From DAOPXV01 sp035352535 (lineage in GTDB: Bacteria > Muiribacteriota > UBA9980): DNA of 64,000 nt. Below, in pieces: positions 44,001 to 52,802 of this stretch. The stretch spans positions 1 through 64,000 of the forward strand of contig CAZJFS010000001.1 of assembly GCA_964545075.1 (NCBI GenBank), written 5' to 3'. Made by a program: the position numbers and the translations under genes. The first letter of the stretch is position 1. The number at the start of each line of letters is the position of its first letter. The notes below the pieces were generated by a model that worked only from the letters and a program-made list of their open reading frames with translations, did not search any database and was not told where the DNA came from.

Positions 44001-44252
44001 TTATCTGTCTTTAAGGTGAGGCCTTAAATACTCGACGCAACCGTCAAGAGTCGCGAGTTTCATGTAATCTTCCTCGGGAACGTCAATTTTATAACGTTTG
44101 CGAAGTTCCATTATGATATCGAGGAAATCCATCGAATCCAGTTCGATCTGATCGCGAAGGCGCACGTCAGGCTTAATATTGGTTAGATCAGCGTCAGGCG
44201 CTATGTCGGCGACGATTTCAAGTATGAGGTCTTTGATCTGTTGATCTGTCAT
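44001..44252 (-). CDS. Acyl carrier protein
   Basis: An 83-aa acidic four-helix carrier with the phosphopantetheine site in ELDSMDFLDIIMEL (Ser of DSM). GGGAG lies 7 nt before the ATG. Its place between a KAS II and a desaturase-like gene in the ole operon suggests a dedicated carrier for this pathway rather than the housekeeping AcpP. Confidence 0.92.
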   Translation of the reverse strand: MTDQQIKDLILEIVADIAPDADLTNIKPDVRLRDQIELDSMDFLDIIMELRKRYKIDVPEEDYMKLATLDGCVEYLRPHLKDR

Positions 44253-44309
44253 TTTACTTCTCCCATCATTAATTCCGGCGAACAGTTTTTTTACTTTTCA
44301 CCTGTTTTA

Positions 44310-45554
44310 TTACTTTTTATATTTTTTTACTATTACGACCGAATTTATCCCGAGCATTCCGAAGCTCATATTAAGGATGTATTCGATCTTTTCGGCCTTA
44401 ACCGGCTTATTCGCGACAAGGTTCGGAAAAGCGCACTCGGGTTCGAGATCGTCGATATTTATCGTCGGATGGACGATATTGTCGTTGAACGAATCCAGGT
44501 TCCCGGCAAGTTCAAGAGCGCCCGCCGCGCCCATGGTATGGCCTATAAAGCTTTTGGTGTTGTTGACATAGGCGCGTGTTTTTTCGCCGAATACCGATCT
44601 TATAGCTTTGCATTCGGAGATATCGCCCTGCGGCGTCGAAGTCGCGTGGGTGTTGATCAGATCGATATTTTCGGGCGCGAGCTTAGCGTTCGAAAGCGCG
44701 AGTTTTATGCATTCCGCCTGGCGTTCCGAACAGGGAAGTACGAAATCGGTAGCGTCCGAATTCGATGCGTAGCCTGCTATTTCGGCGTATATTTTAGCGC
44801 CGCGGGCGAGGGCGGAACTGAGCCTTTCAATAACGTATATGCATCCGCCTTCGGAAATGACTATGCCGTTTCTGGCTTTATCGAAAGGCCTGCAGGCCTT
44901 CGTCGGATCGGCGTGAGTCGCGAGCGCGCCCTCGTTCTTGAAGCTCGCGAATATCCCGAAAGTATGGATCGCTTCGGAAACTCCGCCGGCCAGAGCCATA
45001 TCGATATCGCCCATTTTAAGCATCTGAAAACCCTGAATCGTGCCAAGGTTTCCCGCGGCGCAAGCGCCGCCGATGGTATAATGCGGACCGGTTATTTTAA
45101 GATTTAAGGTCACTTCGCCGGCCGGATTATTTGCGACCGTACGGGGATTATGATGGTGCGACCACAGTTTCGTGTCATAGCCGCACTGGGAAAGATTATA
45201 AACTTCATTCTCGGTCTCGACGTTTCCGTGTTCGGTAGTTCCAACATAAACGCCTACCCTTGACCTGTCGAGCTTTTCAAGATCAACGCCGGCGTCGGCG
45301 AGCGCCTCGTTCGCGCAGTATATGCTGATGGAACCGGCGCGCGTGCCTCTTCTGAGCTCTTTTTTCTTCTGATATTTAAGAGGATCGAAATTACATATTC
45401 CAGCGATGGTTTCACCGATATAACGCGTTTCAAACTTTTGAACGCCTGATACGCCGTTTAAAAGATTGTTACGAAACTCCGCAAGCGTGTTGCCGTTCGG
45501 AGACGTCAAGCCGACGCCCGTGATAACGATTCTTTCATCTAAATAGCTGGTCAT
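44310..45554 (-). CDS. Beta-ketoacyl-ACP synthase II-like (FabF family)
   Basis: A 414-aa thiolase-fold condensing enzyme with the full Cys-His-His triad: Cys in IGGACAAGNLG, His in NTHATSTPQGD, His in FIGHTMGAAGALE. The N-terminus (RIVITGVGLTSPNG) and C-terminus (NMSFGMLGINSVVIV) are typical, with FGMLG replacing the common FGFGG. It elongates acyl-ACP by two carbons. AAGGAAG precedes the ATG. It is 57 nt before the ACP gene, so the pair probably works together. Confidence 0.9.
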   Translation of the reverse strand: MTSYLDERIVITGVGLTSPNGNTLAEFRNNLLNGVSGVQKFETRYIGETIAGICNFDPLKYQKKKELRRGTRAGSISIYCANEALADAGVDLEKLDRSRVGVYVGTTEHGNVETENEVYNLSQCGYDTKLWSHHHNPRTVANNPAGEVTLNLKITGPHYTIGGACAAGNLGTIQGFQMLKMGDIDMALAGGVSEAIHTFGIFASFKNEGALATHADPTKACRPFDKARNGIVISEGGCIYVIERLSSALARGAKIYAEIAGYASNSDATDFVLPCSERQAECIKLALSNAKLAPENIDLINTHATSTPQGDISECKAIRSVFGEKTRAYVNNTKSFIGHTMGAAGALELAGNLDSFNDNIVHPTINIDDLEPECAFPNLVANKPVKAEKIEYILNMSFGMLGINSVVIVKKYKK

Positions 45555-45638
45555 AATCGCAACTTCCTTATAATTATAAGATTTTCCGTTAAATTTAAAC
45601 TCTTTATTATATCAAACTAACGCCGTTATATTCAAACA

Positions 45639-46136
45639 TTATTTCTCGTTTTTTTTATTTTTTTGAAGGCTTATTATAAATTCAAGGGTCTCCCGAAATT
45701 TTGGCGTCCACCCTACCGGCTGAAAGGTTTCGGGCTTTACTTTCGCTATCGAACGCCGGCCGCTGCAATATATAGTTTCCCGGTCTTCCGAAATAAAAGC
45801 GACCTTGAACGTCGCCCCTGCTTCACGAAGCTTTTCGGGCGCGATCGAAACGTAAAAAGAAACGACGCCGAATATAGGCTTATGATACGTAAGCTCGATC
45901 CCGTGGACGACATGGTGCAGGTCAGGATATTTTACTATGTCAAAGCCTTCGATAACACCCGCGGCGTTGAAAAACAAATATGTCGCCCGCTCTAAAATAT
46001 AAGAATACCTTGAATTATGAAGCATGTTAAGCGGGTCCAGCTCGTCGAAATTGGAATTCATTTTAACATAGAATACGCCTTTTTCAAGCTTTTCTTCAAT
46101 GGACGCCGTATTTATTATTATTTCGCTGTCTTTCAT
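45639..46136 (-). CDS. Hotdog-fold acyl-CoA/acyl-ACP thioesterase (4HBT family)
   Basis: A 165-aa single-domain protein with the 4HBT-type loop and active-site region FDELDPLNMLHNSRYSYILE (Asp followed by Asn and Tyr) and the IELTYHKPIFG strand. It hydrolyses acyl thioesters, or may only bind them. It sits between oleD and the KAS gene, 69 and 84 nt from its neighbours. It could release or proof-read acyl chains for OleA. Confidence 0.85.
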   Translation of the reverse strand: MKDSEIIINTASIEEKLEKGVFYVKMNSNFDELDPLNMLHNSRYSYILERATYLFFNAAGVIEGFDIVKYPDLHHVVHGIELTYHKPIFGVVSFYVSIAPEKLREAGATFKVAFISEDRETIYCSGRRSIAKVKPETFQPVGWTPKFRETLEFIISLQKNKKNEK

Positions 46137-46205
46137 ATTAAATTCCAGGTTTTCCGTTATAATTTAAAGCCTTCGATCAATCCGTCGAACGTCGCCGCTG
46201 CGCGC

Positions 46206-47198
46206 CTATAAAGTTTTTAAATATTCGATCAATTTTTTAAACCCTTCTTCGGTTGAAACAGAAGCTTTATAACCGAAATCTTTTTTAGCGCGCGATATGT
46301 TAAAATAATGATGTTTTGAAAACTGCGACGCTATAAACCTCGTCATGGGCGGTTCGGATGAGGGAAAAAGCGCGCCATAAATTTTTTCAAGGCAAAAACC
46401 CAGCCTGTACGCGAAACCGAAGGATACCTTTTTGTCGATTGGCTCTATACCCACTCCGAGCAAAATCTTATTTATAAATTCCCATAAAAGCACCGGCTCG
46501 CCCTGGCTGATAAAATATGCCGACCCGGCGAGTTTAGAATCTTTTGAAAGGGCGTCGGCGGCGAGCAAATGCGCGTCGGCGGCGTTATCGATATAAGTTA
46601 TATCCACGCGGTTAAGCCCATTTCCGACGATCTTAAGCTTGCCTTTTTTTACATATTTAATGATGCGCGCCATAATTTGTTTATCTCCGGGGCCCCATAT
46701 CAGATGCGGCCTCAGGGAGACGGTCAAAAGCCCGTTGGTTCCGTTGTTGCGAAGGACCCGCCGTTCAGCCTCGGCCTTTGTTTCGGAATAATAAAAGAGA
46801 TGGTTTTTAGCGTAAGGCGTGGATTCATCAACATTCATAAGATCGGTGTCGGCGAATACTACGCTCGCGGTACTCGTATATATGAGTTTCTTTACGCCAT
46901 GTTTGAGGCAGCCGTCTATTACATTCGTCGTTCCGCGCACGTTCACATCGTAATAATCTTCGTACTTGCCCCAGAATCCCTCTTTGGCTCCGACATGAAA
47001 GACCATATCCATTCCGGCGCACGCGTCCGAAACCTTAACGTTATCCGCAAGATCACACTCGACGGATCTTACGCCGAGTTTTTCAAGTTCAAGGTATTTA
47101 TGACGGTTCAGGATCGTAACATTTACGCCTTTTTCAACGAGTTTTTTCACTATGACCGATCCAAGAAAACCGCCGCCGCCGGTTACGAGAGCGTTCAT
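46206..47198 (-). CDS. oleD: OleD, 2-alkyl-3-ketoalkanoic acid reductase
   Basis: ATG at 47198 is chosen: it lies 1 nt after the oleC stop (TGA-C-ATG) with AAGGAG upstream, and the protein then begins MNALVTGGGGFLG, the usual Rossmann start. The 330-aa SDR has TGGGGFLG for NADP(H) and the catalytic YYSETK (Tyr-x3-Lys). OleD reduces the beta-keto acid made by OleA to a beta-hydroxy acid. Neighbours oleABC make the assignment firm. Confidence 0.9.
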   Translation of the reverse strand: MNALVTGGGGFLGSVIVKKLVEKGVNVTILNRHKYLELEKLGVRSVECDLADNVKVSDACAGMDMVFHVGAKEGFWGKYEDYYDVNVRGTTNVIDGCLKHGVKKLIYTSTASVVFADTDLMNVDESTPYAKNHLFYYSETKAEAERRVLRNNGTNGLLTVSLRPHLIWGPGDKQIMARIIKYVKKGKLKIVGNGLNRVDITYIDNAADAHLLAADALSKDSKLAGSAYFISQGEPVLLWEFINKILLGVGIEPIDKKVSFGFAYRLGFCLEKIYGALFPSSEPPMTRFIASQFSKHHYFNISRAKKDFGYKASVSTEEGFKKLIEYLKTL

Positions 47199-47199
47199 G

Positions 47200-48897
47200 T
47201 CAATTACGCTCCTTTTTAAGCATATCGAAAGCCCATATTGAAAGTTTCTCCCGGAATATTTTTGCGTTATGACGGATGTCAACCGGCATTTTTTCTATGA
47301 ATAGAATATTTTCAATGTCTTTCGTAAGTTCCGAGTCCTTACCGATCTTTTCAAGCTCAACTCTTATATTTTCAACGCGGTTCTCGTCTTTAAGGATTTT
47401 AGGATCTTTTAATTCTATGACGATAACCGGTTTTTGATAGAGCCTTTCGCCGCAACCGACGAGGGCCGACCTGAAAACTTCGGGGTGATTGTTGAATATC
47501 GCTTCGCATTTTATAGTGAAATAGGTTTTTTCGCCTGACACGACCCTGTGATCTTTCCGTCCGCAAAACCAAAGGCGGCCGCGTTCGTCAAGATATCCGG
47601 CATCGCCCATTCTATGCCATACTTTGGAGCCGTCATAAATTTTAGAAAGCGTCGTCGCGCGGGCGTTGTTATAATATTCTTTCGTCACGACTGGGCCGGA
47701 AACGACTATTTCTCCGATTTCGCCGGTTTTTAAGCACAGGCCTTCTTCCCAGCGCGGTAGCGGCTCATCCGTTATCTTAATTATTCGCGCCTCCATTCCC
47801 TTTATAGGCTTCCCGACGCATATGCCTTCGCCCTTCTGAGTTTTAGCCCAGGTTTCGCCGCATATTTCATCTCCCGAGATGCTGCACGTCGGAAGCGATT
47901 CGGTCGCGCCGTAAGGAGTATGGACGTCGCCGCCCTCACCGAGCATTTTTTTGACCCGGCCGATCAGTTCGCCCGAAACCGGCGCCCCGGCTATCAATAT
48001 TCGTTTTATAGAATTTAACTTTATGTTTTTCGAATTGCAATAATTACTGACCCGGTTCCATATCGCCGGAGACCCGAAGGAACTTGTTATTCCGTGATTT
48101 AAAATAGCCTCCACTATATTTTCGGGTTTCACGGACGCGGGCTTCGTGGGGTCCATATCCGGAATAACGCAGGTCGTTCCAAGCGCCACGTTAAAAAGCG
48201 CGAAAAGCGGAAAACCAGGAAGTTCCATTTCGTTTTCGCCGAATTTATAAGCTTCGTGCAAAAGCGCGATCTGCGCGCCGAACATTTTATGTTCGTATAA
48301 AACGCCCTTGGCCGGGCCGGTGCTGCCTGAAGTAAAGAGTATCGCGGCCGGATCGCTTCCGCGCGTTTCGCACATTTTAAAGTTAACGCTTCCCTTTTCG
48401 CGTATTTTATCAAGCGTCAGGCCGCCCCAGAATATGCGCTTACCGACGGTAACGTTATATCTCACTTTTTTGAAATGCCATCTGAATATAGCCCTGATAG
48501 CCTGAGCGACCGGTACGCCGATGACAGCCTCCGGCTCGACGTACGATATGCATTTTAACATATTGAACGGACCCATTCCGGGGTCGATAAGTATTGGAAC
48601 GGCGCCTATTTTAAACAGCGCGAAGGTAAGGGTTATAAATTCAAGGCTGGGCCTCACCATTAAAAGCGTCTTCGTGCCTTTACCCATGCCGTATTTAGAA
48701 AGTCCGTCCGCGTACCTGTCGCATTCTTCGTTCATCTGCTGAAATGTAAAATGCGAATACGCCACGTGGCCGGCGGCGTCACGGCCGGCGGGAAAAACTA
48801 CGGCGCGCTTGTACGGCATTATCTCCGCCATATAAGGAAGATAGGAGGCTATATTGAATTTTTCATTTTTATAATCAGGTTTTTCTTTTATCATCAT
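47200..48897 (-). CDS. oleC: OleC, beta-lactone synthetase (AMP-dependent)
   Basis: A 565-aa adenylate-forming enzyme: P-loop FTSGSTGPAKGVLYEH, YGATESLP, and GDAGYLDERGRLWFCGRKDHRV. OleC converts the beta-hydroxy acid to a cis beta-lactone with ATP. It is not fused to OleB, unlike in actinobacteria. No strong ribosome site is seen; AAAGGG lies about 14 nt before the ATG pair. It is in operon with oleB (58 nt upstream) and oleD (1 nt downstream). Confidence 0.92.
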   Translation of the reverse strand: MMIKEKPDYKNEKFNIASYLPYMAEIMPYKRAVVFPAGRDAAGHVAYSHFTFQQMNEECDRYADGLSKYGMGKGTKTLLMVRPSLEFITLTFALFKIGAVPILIDPGMGPFNMLKCISYVEPEAVIGVPVAQAIRAIFRWHFKKVRYNVTVGKRIFWGGLTLDKIREKGSVNFKMCETRGSDPAAILFTSGSTGPAKGVLYEHKMFGAQIALLHEAYKFGENEMELPGFPLFALFNVALGTTCVIPDMDPTKPASVKPENIVEAILNHGITSSFGSPAIWNRVSNYCNSKNIKLNSIKRILIAGAPVSGELIGRVKKMLGEGGDVHTPYGATESLPTCSISGDEICGETWAKTQKGEGICVGKPIKGMEARIIKITDEPLPRWEEGLCLKTGEIGEIVVSGPVVTKEYYNNARATTLSKIYDGSKVWHRMGDAGYLDERGRLWFCGRKDHRVVSGEKTYFTIKCEAIFNNHPEVFRSALVGCGERLYQKPVIVIELKDPKILKDENRVENIRVELEKIGKDSELTKDIENILFIEKMPVDIRHNAKIFREKLSIWAFDMLKKERN

Positions 48898-48955
48898 TAT
48901 TATCTTATAAGCCCTTTAATGTTTTTATCAGGAACACTCGTTCCAGCGGATTCGC

Positions 48956-49837
48956 TTATTTTTTCAGAAACTCTTTTATCCACGGAATTATACGTTCATG
49001 CGCATCTTCTAAAACGTAATGCCCTGCGTCCGGTATATTTCTGATGTCGGCATCGGGAAAAAGGAAACGCCATTTTTTCAAGAACTCGATCCTGAAGCAA
49101 AAGTCCTGCGCGCCCCACGCTATAAGCATCGGTTTTTTCTTTAAAAGCGCTAATTTTTCTTCTATTTCAACCAATTGCGAATAACTTTTATCATTTTTAG
49201 AAAACGGCACGTCCTCAACGAAGCGCAGCGTGGCGATCCTGTCGTGATAATTTCCGTACGGCGCGAGATATCCCAGTTTAACTTCAGGCGTCATGCGCTC
49301 CTGTTTTGAAACCGCCATGCGAACGGCCGCCCTGGCGAAAGCGTTGAAGCACCTGACCGCTATGGTACCGAAAACCGGTATTCTGCAAAGGTTTATCCTG
49401 AAAGGGAATAAATTTGAACGCCAGGCCGCCGTATTTGAAATAACAAGTTTTTTTATGTTTTCAGGATGCCTCGTGGCGTAACCCATTCCAATGGGACCGC
49501 CCCAGTCGTGAACGATGAGCGTTATATTTTTAAGCCCGAGAGTTTCGATTAAATATTCCAAATTCGATATATGATTCGAGAGCTTGTATTCATAATCCCG
49601 CGGTTTATCGGATAAGCCGCAGCCGATATGATCGGGCGCTACGGCCCTGTATCCGGAGTCTTTAAGAGCGGAAATAAGATTTCTGAAATAAAACGACCAC
49701 GTCGGATTTCCGTGCACCATGACGACGGGTTCACCCGCGCCTTCGTCAACGTAATGATAATTATGGCCTTCTATTTTTAAAAAATGGGATTCAAAGGGAT
49801 ATAATTCCTTGAATCCGCTGATATCTGTTTTATTCAT
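48956..49837 (-). CDS. oleB: OleB, beta-lactone decarboxylase (alpha/beta hydrolase)
   Basis: A 293-aa protein related to haloalkane dehalogenases: oxyanion region MVHGNPTWSF, nucleophile Asp in LIVHDWGGPIG, and His in PDAGHYVLEDA. OleB decarboxylates the beta-lactone to the cis olefin. By sequence alone it could be called a haloalkane dehalogenase; the oleA and oleC neighbours decide. GGAG lies 9 nt before the ATG. Confidence 0.9.
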   Translation of the reverse strand: MNKTDISGFKELYPFESHFLKIEGHNYHYVDEGAGEPVVMVHGNPTWSFYFRNLISALKDSGYRAVAPDHIGCGLSDKPRDYEYKLSNHISNLEYLIETLGLKNITLIVHDWGGPIGMGYATRHPENIKKLVISNTAAWRSNLFPFRINLCRIPVFGTIAVRCFNAFARAAVRMAVSKQERMTPEVKLGYLAPYGNYHDRIATLRFVEDVPFSKNDKSYSQLVEIEEKLALLKKKPMLIAWGAQDFCFRIEFLKKWRFLFPDADIRNIPDAGHYVLEDAHERIIPWIKEFLKK

Positions 49838-49907
49838 TTTTTTATTCTCCGGTAAGATTTACGAACTTCTTTAGCGGCGGCGAATTTATTGCTTATTCAC
49901 TTTATAA

Positions 49908-51002
49908 TTACCACTCGATTCCGAGCATCAGGCAGTTAATTCCGCTGCCTATCCCAAGCATCGCGAGTTTCTGGCCTTTTTCAATGAGACCCTGGTCCAC
50001 CGCAAGCGCGGCGGTTATGGGAAGCGAAACGGACCCGACGTTCCCCAGAAACTCAAAGGTTGAAAAATCTTTATTAAGGTTAAGATCGAGCGAGTTATAT
50101 ATCGCGCGGCGGTGCATGGTCCCGACCTGATGGCAGAATATGCGATCCGGCGTATCGTTAGTCCAGGCAAGTTCCTGCTTCATGTTGTTCCAGTTTTCTT
50201 TAGCCAGTTCACATCCGCTCACTAAAAGCGCTTCGGCATTGGTGCACATATGAGGCATATTCGCGGCGTCGCCGTTTTGCGGGGCATCACCGTTAGTATC
50301 GTCATTGGCTTTTAATGACATGTTCCCCGTGCCGCCTCTGCATAGGGCGTTATGCTCGGTCGCGGCCATGAAGGAACCGCCGACGAGCTTATGTTTCGCC
50401 TTAGATACCGAAATATCCGTCATAACTACAGCCGCGGCCCCCGAACCTATCGTAAGCGAGGGAAATGAATCCTTGATTTTATTTCTGGTGAGGTTATCGA
50501 CGTTATTTAAAAGATCGGCAATCGTTCTTTCATAAAGCTGCCCGGCGTTTTCACCGGCCACTACCATGCCGCTTTTAACCTGTCCCAGTTCTATCATATT
50601 AGCGAGCATTATCACGCCATTGATAAAACCAAGGCATGCGTTGGAAATATCAAAAACCATGGATGTTTTTGGAAGTCCGAGATTATCGTGAACTACCGTC
50701 GCCGTCGCCGGCTCTAAAAAATCGCGAGAAACGGAGGCGTGAATAAGGCATTCGATCGATGAGGGATCTATACCGGCGCGTTCGATCGCCATTTTACCGG
50801 CTTTCGTGCTGACGTCACTCGGCATGGTGCCAGCCTTCCAGAAACGGCGTTCCCGGATGCCCGTCATCATCTCGAGCCTGCCCTGCGGCAGCTTGAGTTT
50901 TTCATAAAGCGGGGCTAATCTTTTTTCGATTTCTTCGGATGTGACGACACATTCGGGTATTTCGTACCCAAACGCTTCAATGCATACGCGTCTGTATTGC
51001 AT
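49908..51002 (-). CDS. oleA: OleA, head-to-head acyl-CoA condensing enzyme
   Basis: A 364-aa KAS III-like enzyme. Active-site Cys lies in ISNACLGFINGV, His in FCHQVGTMH and Asn in FLGNVGSVS. The Glu reached from the partner subunit fits FLEPATATVVH. OleA joins two fatty acyl-CoA chains by a non-decarboxylating Claisen condensation to give a 2-alkyl-3-keto acid. GGAAGAG precedes the ATG. It is the first gene of an eight-gene minus-strand operon, behind the promoter at 51169-51197 and a leader of about 160 nt. Confidence 0.93.
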   Translation of the reverse strand: MQYRRVCIEAFGYEIPECVVTSEEIEKRLAPLYEKLKLPQGRLEMMTGIRERRFWKAGTMPSDVSTKAGKMAIERAGIDPSSIECLIHASVSRDFLEPATATVVHDNLGLPKTSMVFDISNACLGFINGVIMLANMIELGQVKSGMVVAGENAGQLYERTIADLLNNVDNLTRNKIKDSFPSLTIGSGAAAVVMTDISVSKAKHKLVGGSFMAATEHNALCRGGTGNMSLKANDDTNGDAPQNGDAANMPHMCTNAEALLVSGCELAKENWNNMKQELAWTNDTPDRIFCHQVGTMHRRAIYNSLDLNLNKDFSTFEFLGNVGSVSLPITAALAVDQGLIEKGQKLAMLGIGSGINCLMLGIEW

Positions 51003-51031
51003 GTTGAATGCTCTTCCTTTATTCAGTTTTA

Positions 51032-51054
51032 TTTACAAAAAAACTTTTTGTAAA
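51032..51054. promoter_or_regulatory. AT-rich inverted repeat in the ole leader
   Basis: TTTACAAAAA (51032-51041) and TTTTTGTAAA (51045-51054) are perfect 10-bp arms with a 3-nt loop, 30 nt upstream of the oleA start codon in the transcribed leader. On the minus strand the stem holds a T-run but not after it. It could be an RNA hairpin or a protein-binding dyad. Confidence 0.45.
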
Positions 51055-51168
51055 ATAAGATGTACGACAAACCGAAAACCTTTTGCTTTTAAAGAATTTC
51101 CAGTTCAGAAAAAGCAGAATTTTCATAAATACTTTCGCATCAATGAAAAAACTTATTCAATTAAATTT

Positions 51169-51197
51169 AGTTTAACACAATTCGAAGGTTTTGTCAA
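51169..51197 (-). promoter_or_regulatory. Promoter of the ole operon
   Basis: On the minus strand TTGACA (51197-51192), a 17-nt spacer and TAAACT (51174-51169). It is the only good promoter I find upstream of the eight genes; spacers inside the operon are 1-84 nt. Confidence 0.75.
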
Positions 51198-51251
51198 TAC
51201 CCAAAATCGCAAAAAAATATTTAGATCGTTATCCATTCAAAAACAGCTATT

Positions 51252-51479
51252 TTATATGCACCGCTCGACATCTTTCATAGAAACTTCATCTCGGGATTCG
51301 TATCCGCAGTTCTCGCAATATCCCGCTATTGAATATACCGAATAGCCATAAGAATCTTTTCCGACATACTGCACGCTCTTCTCGTCATAAAAATAGAACG
51401 GCTCGCTGCATCCGATGCAGAAATTAACGGCCCTGGATATTTTTTCAAGATCATTCGCGAGAAAATCGTTTTCTTTCAA
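51252..51479 (-). CDS. Small zinc-ribbon protein
   Basis: A 75-aa protein with two Cys-x2-Cys knuckles (CIGC and CENC) about 35 residues apart, spacing typical of a zinc ribbon. TTG at 51479 is chosen because GGAGG (51489-51485) lies 5 nt before it; the ATG at 51491 overlaps that site and has none of its own. It ends about 55 nt upstream of the ole promoter on the same strand, so it is probably a separate unit. It could bind nucleic acid or protein; no family recognised. Confidence 0.7.
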   Translation of the reverse strand: MKENDFLANDLEKISRAVNFCIGCSEPFYFYDEKSVQYVGKDSYGYSVYSIAGYCENCGYESRDEVSMKDVERCI

Positions 51480-51598
51480 TTTATCCTCCATGCGGTCGGC
51501 TTTAGCTAATGAAGGAAGGATGTTATTTATACACTCTACACTTATATATATAACGCATATGCTTTAAATTGTCAAGCCGGTTCCGATGACCGGTTATA

Positions 51599-51627
51599 TT
51601 GAAATTATTTTTAAAATGTGTTACTAT
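51599..51627 (+). promoter_or_regulatory. Promoter for the PAS-cyclase gene
   Basis: TTGAAA (51599-51604), a 17-nt spacer and TACTAT (51622-51627). A CCGGT/ACCGG dyad (51578-51594) sits just upstream of the -35. Part of the spacer is shared with 36572-36593. Confidence 0.55.
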
Positions 51628-51669
51628 CAATTATGCGAAACCATTTATATGCGTAGGAGCTTTTAAATC

Positions 51670-52719
51670 ATGAGCGATAAAAATGAATTGGAATTGTTTT
51701 TAACGAAGGACGTTAAAGACCTCCTGGATTTCATATTTGATGGAATATACGTCGTCGATACCGATAGAAAAATAGTTTTCTGGAACAAAGGCGCCGAAAA
51801 TATGACGGGATACAAACAGGATAAAGTTCGCGGCCGGAAATGCAGCGACAATATCTTAAACCATATCGACTGCGACGGAAATCTCGTATGCTTATGCGAT
51901 ACATGCCCATTAAAACGCGCCGTTGAAATGGATAAGGAATCAATATATAAACTTTATCCGCTTCATAACGACGGCCACCGCTTCCCTGTTTCAACGCATA
52001 TAAGCCCGGTTAAAAATAAGGAAGGTAAAATAATCGGAGCGATAGAAGTATTCCGCGACATTTCCGAGCAGGAAAAACTCGACGCGCTTCAAAAAAAATT
52101 CGATAAACTCGTCCGACAATATATTTCAGTATCCACATACGACTCTATAATAAAAGAGGTTTCAAGCGGCGGTAAAATAAAAGGCGTTTTAAAGGATATG
52201 ACCGTATTTTTCATGGATATCGTCAGCTTCACCACGTTCAGCGAAAAACACAAGCCGGAACAGGTGATCGAAATGCTCAATTATTTTTTCTCGGTCTCGA
52301 CGCATGTAATAAAAAATAATACCGGAGATATAGATAAATTTATAGGCGATTGCGTAATGGCGATCTTCATAGACGCGTCCGACGCCGTAAAAGCCGCGAA
52401 GGAATTTATTAACGAAGGCCTTCCGTCTCTAAACGAAATGCTTAAACAAAAAGGGCTTCAAAATATAAACGTTCGCATCGGCATAAACAGCGGAAATCTT
52501 ATTCAGGGCGATATAGGTTCCGACGCGAGAAAAGATATGACCGTAATAGGAGATGTCGTAAACACCGCTTCAAGGGTAGAACATGAAGCGCGGCACGGCT
52601 CTTTTATGATATCCGAAAGCACTTATTCAAGATTACCGAATCCTCATGATTTCGAATTCGACAAGGAGATACTTCTTAAAGGAAAAGCAATACCGGTAAA
52701 ACTTTTCAGACCAAAATAA
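51670..52719 (+). CDS. PAS - class III adenylate/guanylate cyclase with cysteine cluster
   Basis: A 349-aa soluble protein. PAS spans about 10-135, with GIYVVDTDRKIVFWNKGAE at its start and the closing GAIEVFRDISEQEKL helix. Inside it lie Cys58, 68, 74, 76 and 79 (a C-x-C-x2-C-P end), which could bind metal, iron-sulfur or redox-switch. The cyclase domain (about 175-345) has metal Asp in FFMDIVSFT and FIGDCVMAIF, Lys in DKFIGD, and the purine/transition-state end VIGDVVNTASRVE (Asn and Arg kept). It should make cAMP or cGMP. AGGAG lies 10 nt before the ATG. Confidence 0.88.
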   Translation: MSDKNELELFLTKDVKDLLDFIFDGIYVVDTDRKIVFWNKGAENMTGYKQDKVRGRKCSDNILNHIDCDGNLVCLCDTCPLKRAVEMDKESIYKLYPLHNDGHRFPVSTHISPVKNKEGKIIGAIEVFRDISEQEKLDALQKKFDKLVRQYISVSTYDSIIKEVSSGGKIKGVLKDMTVFFMDIVSFTTFSEKHKPEQVIEMLNYFFSVSTHVIKNNTGDIDKFIGDCVMAIFIDASDAVKAAKEFINEGLPSLNEMLKQKGLQNINVRIGINSGNLIQGDIGSDARKDMTVIGDVVNTASRVEHEARHGSFMISESTYSRLPNPHDFEFDKEILLKGKAIPVKLFRPK

Positions 52720-52802
52720 TAACCCGTAGCCGAATAGTCGATATTTTCTTCGGGAAATTAATATTTTGAAAAAATTTTAAATGGAAGAGTTTTGACGCGT
52801 GA

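Noticed and set aside
44241..45107. 288-codon ORF on the + strand
   Set aside because: Antisense to the KAS II gene, which has its complete catalytic triad.
46569..47219. 216-codon ORF on the + strand
   Set aside because: Antisense shadow of oleD.
48956..49837. Haloalkane dehalogenase
   Set aside because: Motifs fit, but position between oleA and oleC makes OleB the better call.
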